From: Pyrenopolyporus hunteri
Taxonomy: Eukaryota; Ascomycota; Sordariomycetes; Xylariales; Hypoxylaceae
NCBI GenBank assembly: GCA_902806595.1
Contig: CADCXC010000018.1
Span: forward strand, 434,001 to 498,000
DNA length: 64,000 bases
Reading direction: 5' to 3'
Position 1 is the stretch's first letter. The number at the start of each line of letters is the position of its first letter. A program made the position numbers and the translations under genes. Below, one piece after another: positions 1-11,985 of this stretch. The notes beneath the pieces were generated by a model. It had not been told where the DNA came from and did not search any database. It worked only from the letters and a program-made list of their open reading frames with translations.

Positions 1-382
1 ACGAAACCCGATCGATATCGTCTTCCTGCCCGTCTCCATCGTGTTCGGCTACTTCCATGGCTTGATTAAGCTGTATGCGCTGCTGACCTTGAACATGGTA
101 CGGGGATTTTTGATGCGCCTCTCAATTGGTTTATTTCTTACGCTGACACAATTGTAGACCTCGTGGGGCAGCCGGCCTGATGGTGACGCCAACGATGCTC
201 TTCGCATGTCTCGTCGTCCCCGAAGAAGCGAGAGTATTGCGACGCCTTCGCCTCGCCCTGACGATCTCGAATATATGATCAGCTACCGTGCGCGGAACGT
301 CCGTCCGGCGTATTCAGAGAAGGAACCTCTCGGCTACGAAACAGAGACACCGCCGACCTCCCCGGGCGCCGGACTGCCGTAA
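1..382 (+). CDS. Family 2 glycosyltransferase, C-terminal end (partial, spliced)
   Basis: Partial gene entering from the left edge. Two exons are readable: 2-97 and 158-382, joined by a 60-bp phase-0 intron (98-157) with donor GTACGG, branch point GCTGAC near 142-147 and acceptor TTGTAG. The first exon encodes a hydrophobic helix (DIVFLPVSIVFGYFHGLIKL, continuing YALLTLNM). The second starts TSWGSR and ends in a hydrophilic, serine- and proline-rich tail, with stop TAA at 380-382. A last membrane helix followed by a TSWG(S/T)R motif and a charged tail is what I know from fungal processive family 2 glycosyltransferases (CPS1/GT2-like, related to polysaccharide synthases), which act at the plasma membrane using UDP-sugars. 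The catalytic D,D,QxxRW part would lie to the left, outside the window. The family call is from motif memory; the substrate cannot be told. The 106 visible codons are intact. Confidence 0.8.
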
Positions 383-2690
383 TGGCACGTTGGGGTGAGG
401 GGATTATTTATTATTCAGCTATTTCGTACGGATGATTACGGGTTCCCAACGAGGAGGTTACGCATTTTACGATTCATGAGTGTTCTATTCACAATTCGTT
501 TCGCTGAAAAGGCTTATCGGAAGAGGTCAAAACGGTACTCTCCTACGGTATTCGACCGCTGCCTGAGACATGGATTGCGGCCAATGACTTTCAGGCTATA
601 AGACGGCATTCGTCCTTCGGATTTTTGGACGGTTATTCTACAAACCCACCCCCCTAAAACGGGTCCTGGTCTTAATCTCCTTGTCGAAACTGCGGAGGAA
701 AATGGTTTCACCGCACTAAAGTAATGAGTTGATGGTTCGGAGTTTAGCACCGTGTCTACGACGAATGAGCTCGCGAGCTCTCGTATCCGCGAAGTAACCG
801 TGCCAATATTTAATCGGACGGCTTCTACAGGATGGGCAGGTAGCATGTTCATTTCCTCTATTTCTTTCGCATCGCATAGTTCGGCATGCAGCATTTTTTT
901 CTAGCACCCGGCTCTACCAAAAAGAAAATGGTTGGTACGGTTTCGCGCGTGCGTAAGGGAGAGACTTCACGGAGGTTTCTGGTTGGAGGGCAAAATTAGG
1001 GAAATAGATTGTGACTCTAGTCTGCATGGATGTGTCTTCGGATTCCTCATAGATGTATTAGAGGGGCATCATTCGAGACCAATGCGAGGCCGACAAGAGG
1101 AAGAGAAGAGGACGAAGAATAAATCAGAAGGGTCTTTCCTTTCCTTTTTTTTTCACATGTAACCGCGTACGTAATGGGACATTGGCTGGCCGGGGGAAAA
1201 AGAGAGAATGAATAGCGTCGTACTGCATACATGTAGTAAGATTTTTGATGCGATGTGACTTGCAACTTTTATTACCTATCCCAGACGTTTAAATGGGATA
1301 CAACCCAACCCACCATCACCAAGGCTGCCCAAGCTACCGATCCGACACCCCCGCGACATGCCGCGCCCGTCGTACAGCAAACGGGCACGACGCGGCATAT
1401 GCAAAATACGACTGAGCAGAATGCGAGATCGAGCACCCGAGAAGCTCATCAGGAGACCTGGCGTCGCACAGCAGCGACGGCAACAATCTCTCAGGGGTCC
1501 CCTCGAGCCTTGCGTAAGAATTGCCAAGGTCTATGTCAGCAGGGCAAGCTAAAGGGTCTTGTATTCCCCCAGCTTTAGACTATGCCAAGCCCGAGAGGCT
1601 CTGCTTATACATGCTCATAGGCCCCTTTTGCGATCCAGTCGGATGGCTTGACGACTCGTCTGCGTGCTTCCCCCTAGAGAGACGTGACGCGCGATTACCA
1701 TTGCTGATACTAAGAATGGCTATCGTTCGTCGTCTAGGCCGGGTCTAGACTCTCCAGCCTTACCGCATTCTACACCTTGCGGGAGCCCTCCCGCTAGGCA
1801 TATATACACGCATCTGGGACGTAAGGGCTATATCTGCCCATACGATCGCTGGTACCGTAGGCTTTCTCGTCAAAGCCGCCGTGCCTTACCTGAGTCTGGC
1901 CGCCGACCGGACGTTTACTAAGCGGAGGAGTTTCGGTTCCTAGATCATCAGGGCACAAGCCCTTGGGAGGCTACCGGACGCATCTACCGTCCATTAATCC
2001 TACCTGCGACCAGGAATTCCCCGGATCATTTCAGATCTTGGGTCGCGCGGTCACCTCGGGGTTATTTTCTTCGCTAGGGATAAGCGAACGTATAAGCCAC
2101 TCGCCTGGAACCATGCGAGATGACCGATGAAGGGAACTTATCGGAACACCAGGAGGAGAGAGAAACCCGAAGAGGATCGAAGGGGAACAAGGACTCCACT
2201 TGTTTCTCACGTTAACACACATTAACTCGTTTAACGCACGACCAACCTAGTCCTATGTCGTCCTAGCCCTGAGCCCGGTGTAGATTACTTATGGGTTAAC
2301 CCCGCAATCGTATTCTGAATTCGTGATCGTGCTCAGCGTCGACCAAGCCCCTAGACCGTTACCGTCCCAAGCCAATGTGCCGCGAATTTAATGAACTGGG
2401 CCGTCTCGCGTGGGTACTTGCTGGCTACCTACCTATGTTCCTACCTCCTAAGTACACACAATACGGTAGATGCGATACTAATCTATACCCCCATTCACCA
2501 CCGGATAGATGATTACGGTAGACTATCCGGTTTCCAGTTTCCACATAGTAGCAGTCTTGTCATGTCCTATGACGAAAACGGACGCTTATGGACTTTGTCC
2601 TTCCTTCGGGGCGGACTCGGCTCCAGTCTCTTTACCACGCGGGCCGAGAATTCGTAAATACGTACGCTCTCGCAGTGGGGAGCTGTGACA
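383..2690. other. Gene-poor normal-GC sequence downstream of the glycosyltransferase
   Basis: The first few hundred bases are probably the 3' untranslated region and terminator of the upstream gene. No frame beyond shows a recognisable family, and open frames are short, overlapping and without splice support. One stop-free stretch on the + strand, about 1,748-1,941, reads as a hydrophobic, membrane-protein-like peptide (for example HTIAGTVGFLVKAAVPYLSL) and may be an exon relic, but I cannot assign it. Confidence 0.4.
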
Positions 2691-2697
2691 ACCACTG

Positions 2698-2756
2698 CAG
2701 ATACGCATACACGTACACATACACATACACTACGCATACGCATACACATACGCAGT
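2698..2756. repeat. ACATAC/CATACG microsatellite
   Basis: Imperfect tandem array of hexamers of the type TACACA and CATACG. It creates artificial Tyr-Thr and His-Thr dipeptide frames on + and Val-rich frames on -; these are not genes. Confidence 0.85.
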
Positions 2757-4455
2757 GGAAGCAGGTAGAAGCAACAGCAGCAGATACAATGCAGACTGAC
2801 CGATGATATATCACAAATCCACAGCCCTTCATCTTATCTGACGTTGGCTGTGTGACCACGATTGCGGGTTTGGCAACCTGGAACAGGGAAAACACGAACC
2901 CACTGCTGTGGTTCGGATGGGACTAATTTAGGAATAAAATATATACAGTTAAACGCTCCTTGTCTAGGACGTTACCATGAGAGGCTACCTGCATGCCTTG
3001 GCGGAGTTAGACGCATACGTACATACATACACACAGGACGGATATAGGTTCCTAAGCAAGCGCTTCCCTTACCATGAATCGGAACCAACCCCCCCTTTTT
3101 TAACCCAGGTTACTATCTATTCCCAGTGCAGGTACCTACCAGGTATTGGAGCTATATGCGCAATCAACAAACCGACAGTATAGTAGCGGTAGGGTCTCGT
3201 CTTCCGGCGTGGTGTAGGCAGGCTAGACCTAGGTACTTACTACGTGGTACTGGTGACGGCCGGTGCTCAATAACTAGACAAACGCCAGCGCCAATGCAAT
3301 ATCACTTGCATGCACTTGTACAACGACGCTAATAACGTTGGAAGAGGAAAGGGAGGGGTGACACGACTTACCTTACCTTACCCTCACCACACGAGCGAGA
3401 GACGAGTTTGAGATGATGAGACCTACTTCTTCACGGGATCTCGTCTCTCACAGGCTCTCGCTACCGGCATTAGTGCTTATTTACCAGGGGCGAACACGAT
3501 CATGGCGCAGATGCGCCTCGCTAAAGTGCCCGAGGGAGGGGAGGAATCGGGGGATAAGCAAACGAGGACGAGAACAAGGTGTGTACGTCAATCCCCAAGG
3601 AAAAGGTGTCACAAGAACGACTAAAATTTGATGATGGAGGTGTTCGTGGGAGCTGAAAAAAAAACGGATCTGGTCACGGTCCTGATCTAGATTTTTTATC
3701 GGGTGAGACGGAGTTTCCTCTAACCGGGTAAGAGAGAGAAAGGGCGCGAGGCGCAAGAGTGTATAGGTCGCGAGAAGGAGATAATGCTGACGAGAGATTG
3801 ATTGATTGCCAGCCATGGTTGAGCTCAACGTAAGATCCCGGCAATGAACCATCAGAACCTTGCTAGTTCGCGATCCTAAAGTGATCTCTCCAAGGACTCT
3901 CCTCGATCGACGATCACATCGACGGAATAGGTACCGCACTGCTGAATGGGGCACTTAGGTGTGGGTAGGTAAGGGAGGTTGAATGGGTTGGGATGGGTTG
4001 GATGGATAGGTAATCTACCCAAGGCTACCGTAAGTACGTAAGGTGTACGCAGGTGAGATGCCACTTAGAGATATGCACATACGACGATCCATAATCCCGA
4101 TCTTGAAAATAGCGGCGATGACGAATCAGCTCTAATATCTCTAGAGGGTATCGTACATGGTAGACGCCAACCTGATGTCTATCACCGTCAGGGCTGAGAC
4201 ATAGCTACCTACCTAGGTATGTTACCTTCAACGTCGATTCTTTCTTTTGTACCCCTTCCTCTCGCTAATTGTATATAGACGATTGACGAGTCTTTACTAT
4301 AATTGCCTACCTAATTGGTTCCATATATTTATATGGTAGCATGTAAGGTAATATCGACATGGGGAAGAAACGGACCATTTGTCTACCAGGCCAAGTTGGG
4401 AATTCCCTCTTAGCGACTTCGGACCACAAACACTTCTACTCTCCCTTCTTCCCTC
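2757..4455. other. Gene-poor normal-GC sequence
   Basis: No recognisable gene. Short motifs of the CTACCTA/TAGGTAGG type recur (for example about 3,960-4,010 and 4,205-4,220), and a CTTACC run lies near 3,366-3,385. Open frames are under 160 codons and carry no family signature. Confidence 0.4.
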
Positions 4456-4565
4456 GCCCACACACACAGACGCAGACGCACATTTGCACACACGTACACG
4501 TACACGTACACGTATACACACACATACCTACCTACATACATGCCTACATACATATACATACACAT
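4456..4565. repeat. AC/ACGT/CATA compound microsatellite
   Basis: An imperfect array passing from CACACA through GTACAC units to TACATACA units. Apparent reading frames here (His-Thr and Tyr-Thr repeats) come from the repeat itself. Confidence 0.85.
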
Positions 4566-5420
4566 AGATACATCCGTACCGGACGTGCGTGGCCACCCCG
4601 TACCACGCTCATACGCGAGGACTACAAACCGAGCAGCGATGTGTGCTACATAGCATACATGTAGCGTCGCGCTAACTACGAACTACGTAAAAATACCCTG
4701 GGCGATTTGTAACATCGCGAGCCGCGCTTAACCTCATCCTCTTGGACCTGCGTCTACCATCATGCACGATTTTACAAATAAGGTGGGTAAAGAATATGGG
4801 GGCTCAAGAGGAGAGGGGAGTGCAATGTACTTGCATTGCATCTCGCGCCGTTCTATCGAAACCCCCCTAGCTCTTGCTCGAACGGGTATGGCGCCGCACG
4901 CCCTTGGGATCTATGAACGCTACTGTACGGTTTTTTTCATGAAGCTGCGTCTTCCTATCATGTCATGTGTATTAAGTATGCAAGTAGATAGTCGATGGTA
5001 GAGATAGAGATTACTGTAACATTAGAAAAAAAAAAAGAATAGAATTAAGAAAAAGGAAAGGGAAAAGGAGGAGAGTAGCTCGAGGAGACGACGGGAATGA
5101 TACCACGCCGCAGCTATTACCTCCCTATTACTAAGTTAGAACCGTTGGCTATTAATAGATAAGCATAGAAGCGCATACAGGACGCAATTGACAGATGAGC
5201 TATCGTATATCTTTAAGCTTTCCCAAAACCTACGTCGAAGCCATCATGATGACGAAAGAAGTGACAGAGACGCTGGATTCGGTATCCTTGAAATCTCAAT
5301 CTTGGTGAGAGACAGGGCGAGATCGAGATTTGTCTCGGAGGTCAACCTGGCTTGGCGGCCGGACTCCCCATTACCTATCTGAGACAGCAACGTGGTGGTC
5401 CTCGCATGCTCATACATCCA
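4566..5420. other. Gene-poor normal-GC sequence
   Basis: No family recognised on either strand. A poly-purine tract sits at about 5,025-5,090. The longest frame (4,762-5,001, +) has no motif that I recognise. Confidence 0.35.
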
Positions 5421-5423
5421 AGA

Positions 5424-5512
5424 CGTACATACATGCCCACAGACATGCCTGCCTGCCTGCCCGCCTGCTACATACATACATACATACGTACATACATACA
5501 CACATACGTGCA
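5424..5512. repeat. CATA and CTGC compound microsatellite
   Basis: TACATACA units, then a CTGC run near 5,447-5,465, then further TACATACA units. Several overlapping artificial frames on both strands run through it. Confidence 0.85.
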
Positions 5513-6000
5513 TGGATGCGTGGATCTATGGATGGGATGTACCGCGGATGGAAATTGTGATGTACCTCTATGCATACAGCCACAGTACCTTTCCTCCTCC
5601 GCACATGGGTACGTGGACGGGCAAGAGGCTACTTGAGGACTACTTACTAGCTTGGCTGGAGTACATCGCATAGGTCCCGTCGTATGAGTGAGGCCTCGTC
5701 TAGGTCGTCTACATCGCTAGGCGAGACGTAACTTGCTTCCGTGCGGCGAGAAGCCTGCTATACTTACGAAGAGTCGTTACGTCTTTCATTTATCCCCTTT
5801 CAGAATATTTGCCCTGGCAGTTGAGCCCTAATTCTAGCCACCTATGTAAAAACGTTCATGTATCGACGAGCTACCTACATATTATAATGTGCTACCTTCA
5901 GGGTGCGAGCCTACTACCCGGTAGGTAACCTAGGGCAAGCAGCCCACAGTAATAGTAACCCCAGTATTTGTCTCCTCTTAGCGTACCACCTCCCGGACCT

Positions 6001-6242
6001 GTAAGTATGTACTTATGGTAGCTCTGCAGAAGCCAGAGGCGCTAACTTACTGTATCGTAGTACGTAGGCCTTGTCCTTCCGGGAGGACCTGGCCTTGCAG
6101 ATCGCAGCCAGCTGATCCCTGGAGGACGTCATGCACGAAATCCAGATGGAAGAAGCAAAGAGAGCCGATGGGGATCAGCGTAACGGTTCTTGGTGTAACA
6201 CTACCAGCCTTTTTTTCCAGGGATTGGGGAGGAAGCCATGTT
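6001..6242 (+). pseudogene. Possible spliced coding relic (intron-like segment plus charged helix frame)
   Basis: A segment at 6,001-6,060 has every mark of a fungal intron: donor GTAAGTATGT, branch point GCTAAC about 6,040-6,046, acceptor CGTAG, 60 bp long. After it, one + frame (codons from 6,062) reads as charged, helix-like sequence (LEDVMHEIQMEEAKRADGDQ at about 6,119-6,178). It is broken by a TAG at 6,065-6,067 and a TGA at 6,113-6,115; the TGA could come from CGA by C-to-T change. No exon upstream of 6,001 is convincing and I do not recognise the family. It may be the decayed remains of a gene, or a chance match. Confidence 0.22.
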
Positions 6243-9030
6243 AATACATAAGTTGGGGGTGCCATGCCTTGCCTAATAACGCGCGCGCCCCCCATCCAAA
6301 ACCCCTTTATTAGGCATTTGGTCTTCGAACTTCTGCGGCTTTGATTCGACCTCGAAACCTGCGTTCCGTTTAGGCGCCAATTACGAAACCACCCATACCA
6401 TCATCCACACGTATTCACCCCGAGATAGATAGATTTACATAGTATACGTCGATGAAACTTCGAGGGAGCCAAGGCGTTTGCGTCTTCCCGGTGGATTTCC
6501 GCCGGGTGGAGATGGGCCCCGTTGTTAGCATCACGGCTAGTCCACCTTGCAAGCTATACGATGTACTTGGCAAATACACCTTAATAAATATGGTCCGAGC
6601 AGGTACGTGGAATCATGAGAAGGGTTTCTTACGGATGTGTACTATGTAATTCCGCGTACCAAGACTCGCCGGGGGGAAGCTTTCGTTAGATCGATGCCTC
6701 GGTACGTAGGTTCTGGTGCTTTCCCTCGGCCCTCCACCAAAGAGGGAAACGCATCGGCGGGTGGCGCGATGATGTCGTCACATAAGGGGTCCCTCCCGGC
6801 GGTCGTTGGATCGGTGGCGTCGGGCTACTTACTAGTAAAAATGATCTGATCTGATCATGGGCAATAAGCTTATCAGAGCCGACCCAGGCTCGTGGGACCA
6901 CGGGGTTGAAGGGGGGGGGGCGGGAACCCCGTGAGCGCCCGGACGGGGTTATCGCGCGAGATCTAGATAGACCTAGAGCGCGATCTAGACCTGACGGAGA
7001 TCAATCTGGGGAAGCAAATCCGGCCGCCGGTCTGTGCTGCCGTGGCGCAACTGGCCAGCTGTGTTCTAATCGTAGATACCGTTCTCTTCGACTGAGGCTG
7101 CCGGGGGCTAAGCCTGCCTACCCCGAGTCCCCTGTTCTTAACGACCTGCCTAATTATGCTGCCATGTGCCTATTACACCCCGCGCTCCGATAGAATTCGT
7201 GGAGAATAGATATGCTTCAGATAATATTGATAGAGGAATTGGCCATGGTTGAGAGTCGGGAGCTTTCTCCCTACGAAGATAGCCTGTACTATATCACCTC
7301 TTGCTAGACCTTATCTCTTTGATATGCATATTATTTCGGCTATAGCACTTAGATACGGTACTGATTTTCAGTGTTATGTCTTTTATCTCTCGGTGTTAAC
7401 GAGTTGCTAGGGAGTTAAGGTACCGCATGTTTTACATCGGTTTAAAATTTGCGGTTTGGCGCTATGTCTCCCGCAATGTATAAAGAAAACATGAACTACG
7501 TGGCTATAGTGTAGTAAGCTATAGAGGCTCGCTCTGCTGTGTAATGTGGCCGAATTTGACCCAATGCTGTTTGTCGATAGTGAGATATTAGATATTAGTA
7601 AGAATACCGTAGATTGTCTTGTAGGCTTAATGTACTTGCTCCGGATTCCGGCCACATGATATAGCAACCTGAGGGTCGGTCTATTATACATCATCCTAGG
7701 TCGTGATTGAAATTTATCCATACTTCTCAAGAATGTATTTATAAGTGGATGATATGTTCTATTTCGGAATAGTTACGTCTCACTACCATTTACTTGAGAG
7801 TATACTTGTTAAGTCAAATATACACATCTCGATCCGCCTAACGCCACATGGGGGACTGTCTTGCGAAGTAGAATCGCTAAGGAGTCTGTGTAATATAAAT
7901 CTATAAGACTGAAGCGAAGTTCCTAGCTATGCTGGCCGACTCGACAAGTATTTATATCTTTAGGAGGTAAGTAGGTATGCTAGAAACATCTGTTCTGGCA
8001 TTATCCATAGTTAAACTATTGACGATGGAATCGAAAGGTTCAGTGACTTAAGTAAGAATAGACCATTTACATTGTTTGGGATGGCTATAATTATAAAAAA
8101 TTCCTAGAATGCATTGAATCACCTAACAATTAGTTAACATTTAATAGGAAGTTACGGCTTTAACTCGACCTAATAGGGGAAACACTTCTTAGACTTAGTT
8201 GTGATGAGACTACATAGATTAAGAGCTGGACCAGTATAATTAGAGTTACTCGTATAGCCGGGTTATTACCACTTCTATCATTGAAAACTTCGATAAGAAC
8301 GCTTGGTTTTGACTTTTACATGCTATAAAAGTCCACGTAAATAAAGGGGTTGAGTATACGCCTGTCCTTCATAGCAGCGGCGTTATACCGCGGGATAATT
8401 TTAAATAATATTGGAGCTCTATAGACAAGATGCTCTATAGTAAGATCATCTATGATAACCATAATACATCCTCCAAGTTACATGTATGTGTGTCCTTCGA
8501 TTTAATGCCTTGCCAATATACCCCCGAATCCATGATTCGCATACGATTACACAACCTTCGGTATTATATCAAAGAGCTTCGACTCCGATGGGCATATATC
8601 GGAGGCTGGCGGTGTTGTTAGGAACCTTTCGTGGTACCGGGTAAGTATACTTGGGAACAATTTGTTTCTTTTTCTGGGATATTGGTTAGCCTAACATGAA
8701 CCGAGAACCCCAGACGAACCCCTGGGGAGTCTAGAGGATATGTGTAGTGCTCTTTGTAAGGGATTGAAGAGGATCAATCATATGATGACCTAAAAATACG
8801 TGTAATTACGTGGTTGTCTTCGGAGAGGGAGCCTCGTTCGTCAGGAGGCCAGTCTAACTCGTTATACATCGAATCGGAACTAGATTCAACTAGACTCGGC
8901 CTAGAAAACATCCTACGGGCGTGTCATTGTGTCGTAACTTATAATAAGGGAAAATATGCATTTCTATTTTACAAGTCATATTGCCTTTGAAAATATTAGG
9001 AAAGGGATGCTGAACGGTTATAGCCTAAGA
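6243..9030. other. Gene-poor sequence grading into higher AT
   Basis: About 6,300-7,190 is normal GC without a recognisable family. From about 7,200 the AT content rises, as if mildly mutated. Frames such as 8,430-8,621 (+) resemble nothing I know. The stretch could hold the promoter and earlier decay of the F-box/ankyrin relic that follows. Confidence 0.35.
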
Positions 9031-9041
9031 CATGGCTTCAT

Positions 9042-9640
9042 GTGCTTACTCTAGACAACATTTGGCAAAGAAATCGTAGACTAAATGCCCGAGACGTGAT
9101 CCAGTTGTCAAGCTACGAAGTAATGCGTCGAGCTTTCCGTTGCGAAGAATATAATCAGATTGGGAGCGATCTGGATACCCTAAGATGGCCGTTTACCTCT
9201 CATAGGAAAAGACCCGTTATTATCACATTGGATGACCTGAGCTAAGGATTCTCCCTGCTGCCAAGGCTGATCTTTGATATTACAATCGACGTGCCTGTGT
9301 ACATCTGGCAATTGAGTATGGACATGAGTCGCTTGTGCGGTTACGCTACCTGGAGGAGCCAGCCGAGACTCTCGGAGTAATGATCGTTGATGGGAAGATA
9401 ACCTTGTACTTAGTTGTAGGCATTATGTTGTAGGTATTAGGATGGAAGATACTCGAAATAGTACAACCTTGCATGACGCGGTAAGGACTGTAATTCAACT
9501 GCAGCGCAGCTCCTCATAATACACGGTGCCGATGTTACCTCGCAAGGCTGTATTGGGATGACAGCATTTCTAGTTCAGAAGGGGGTTGATTCACGGCATG
9601 GGTGCCCGAGTTTTAGGAGGGGTTTTGTGCTGGATCCAAA
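9042..9640 (+). pseudogene. F-box/ankyrin-repeat protein relic, 5' part
   Basis: A decayed gene in several frames. 9,042-9,245 is open for 67 codons and resembles an F-box: TLDNIW, then LNARDVIQLSS and MRRAF, in the places where F-boxes have LPxEI, LxxRDLxxLSxV and RRL. In the + frame just after, ankyrin-type sequence follows: KADL, a TGA stop, YYNRRACVHLAIEYGHESLV from about 9,261; then DGKITLYLVVG near 9,390-9,420; TTLHDAVRTVIQL near 9,465-9,500; and, after a frameshift, LLIIHGADVTSQGCIGMTAF at 9,510-9,569. Stops and frameshifts show it is dead. F-box proteins recruit substrates to SCF ubiquitin ligases, with ankyrin repeats as the likely binding part. The ankyrin call is firm; the F-box call is weaker. 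Similar ankyrin relics continue on the same strand at about 34,620, across the AT-rich block. Confidence 0.6.
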
Positions 9641-9694
9641 ACTGGCGATCGAATTGGGACTAGCGTTTTTACTTGATCTAGTAGGTATTGGATA

Positions 9695-9730
9695 TGGCGT
9701 AGCGTGGCGTAGTGTGGCGTAGTGTGGCGT
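9695..9730. repeat. 10-bp tandem repeat (TGGCGTAGTG)
   Basis: About 3.6 copies of TGGCGTAGTG/TGGCGTAGCG directly before the normal-GC to AT-rich boundary near 9,790-9,830. Confidence 0.8.
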
Positions 9731-11817
9731 GCTAGGTGTTAAGGGAAAAGAAAGGAAATTTCTTACTCGATTTAGTGAAATGATAAGTCCGGGCTTGGCG
9801 TAACGTAACGCGATATAACGTAATATTAATAACGAATTTTTAATAAGTTAAAAATATATAAATTTATTATAATAATAAATACCTATTTATTTATTTAATT
9901 TTTATTTATAAATAAATAAATATAATAATAAATAAATAATTTTTATATTACGTTTTTAAATTTATTTATTTAATTATTTTTATAATAATTTCGATATCGA
10001 TATATATAATAAATTTAAATTTATTAAATTTTATTTTTTTTACGATAAATAAAAAACGTAAAAATTTATTAAAATATATTATTTTTTATTATTTAAATTA
10101 TATTAACGTATTTTCGATTTTATTTTTTCGTATTTTTAATAATAAAAATATACGATATAATATTATTTATTACGTTTATTATATTATAATAAATAATATT
10201 TAATATAATAATAAAAAAAAAAGTTTAATAATAATATATTATATTTTAACGTAATTTTAAATTTTAAAAATCGTATATCGATTTTAATTAATAATATTTT
10301 TTACGATTTTAAATATTATTTTTATATATTTTATTTTATTAATAATTTAAAATTAAATATTATCGATAATATTATTAATTTTTTTTTCGTAATTTATATT
10401 ATTATTTAATAATTTTATATTTTAAACATTAAAATTTTTTAAAAATAATTTTTAAATTTTAATAATAATTTTAAATTTTTTTAATTAATAATTATAAATT
10501 ATCGAATATAATATTAAATAAAAATAATAATATAAATAAAAATAAATATACGTATAAAAATTAAATTCGAAACGAATTAAATTAAAAAATTATCGTTATT
10601 ATATATAATTATTTTTTTAAAATTAAAAATAATTTAATTATATATTTAAATTTTTTATTAAATTATAAAATAATTATTATTTATAATAAAATTTACCGTA
10701 TTATAAATATAATTTAAAATATAAAATTTATTTATATTATTTTTTAAATTATTAATTAATGGTTTAATATAAATTATATACGTAAATATTAAATCGAATT
10801 TTTTTTAAAAAAAAATAATAACGTTATTAACGATTATTTAAATATTATTTTTTTTCGAAAAAATTTATATAATATTTCGACCGTTTTTACTTTATATTTT
10901 TTCCCCGCTTATTTTCGAGTAATTTTAATATTTACGAATTATTTTATTATTTAATTTTTAAAATTAAAAAAAATTTAAATATTATTTTTAAATTTTATTA
11001 TTTTTTTTATAAAAAATTATATTTTTCATTTTTTAACGTTTTTAAAAAATTTATATTCGTTTAATTTATATAAATTATTTTTAATTTAAAAATTATATTA
11101 ATTATAAAGTAAAAAAAAAAGATTTTTATTTTTAAAATTTTTTAATTTATTTTTAATAAAAATTAACATATATATTTAAATTAATTAACGTTAATAAAAT
11201 ATTAAAAATAATTAAATATAAATTTATACTTTAATTTTAAATAATTATAAAATAATATTAAAAAAGATAATATTTAAAATAATATAAAATCGTATAACGA
11301 TTTTAATATCGTAATAAATATTAACGTATTTAATGTTATTTTTATTAATTTCGTTTATTATCGTTATTTTTTCGACGATTATAATTTAAATAAATTTAAC
11401 GATTATAATAAAAATAATTTCGATTATCGTTTTTTAAAATGTTATTATTTATTATTAAATAAATTTAAATATTATATTTACGTATTATTATACATTTTAA
11501 AAAATTATAATAAATAACATAAAATTATTATAAATTTTATTAATTTAAAATTTAATTATCGATTATTTTGTTTTATGAAAATTAATATAAAATATTTACT
11601 ATTTATATTTCGATTTTTCGATAATATTAAAAATAATATTTTTAATAATATAAATCGTAATAAAATTTTAACGTATTAATTTTTTTTTAAAATTTTTTAA
11701 AATTAATAAAATTTTACATTAATATAAAATAATAAATTAATATATATTACGATTATTAAAAAAACATTTTAAAAATTAATAATATTAAAAAAATATTTTT
11801 ATATATTCGAATAAATA

Positions 11818-11985
11818 ATATTTTATAATATTAAAAATTATATTATATTTTATTATATTTTAAAAAAATATATCGTATTTTATTATATTTTAAAAGAATA
11901 TTTTTAATATTTTTAAAAATAATTAATATTTTATAATATTAAAAATCGTATTATATTTTATTATATTTTAAAAAAATATATTATA
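11818..11985. repeat. 108-bp tandem repeat, about 1.6 copies
   Basis: The segment starting TTTTATAATATTAAAAA at 11,821 recurs at 11,929 and stays similar for about 60 bases (TTATATTTTATTATATTTTA in both). The two copies differ at the junction TTATATTA versus TCGTATTA. Confidence 0.6.

Noticed and set aside
1255..1578. 107-codon + frame and its minus-strand counterpart
   Set aside because: Low-complexity Thr, Gln and Ala content, no family motif, and competing frames on both strands.
2567..2895. Overlapping frames with His-Thr, Tyr-Thr and Val-Cys runs
   Set aside because: Microsatellite translations; the same holds for frames at 4,297-4,664 and 5,244-5,673.
8641..8713. Intron-like segment (GTAAGTAT ... 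CCTAAC ... CCCAG)
   Set aside because: No reading frame on either side joins into recognisable protein; the spacing from branch point to acceptor is acceptable but unsupported.
383..9030. tRNA or other RNA genes in the normal-GC left part
   Set aside because: I looked by eye for B-box-like GGTTCGAxTCC and its complement and found none with a matching A-box.
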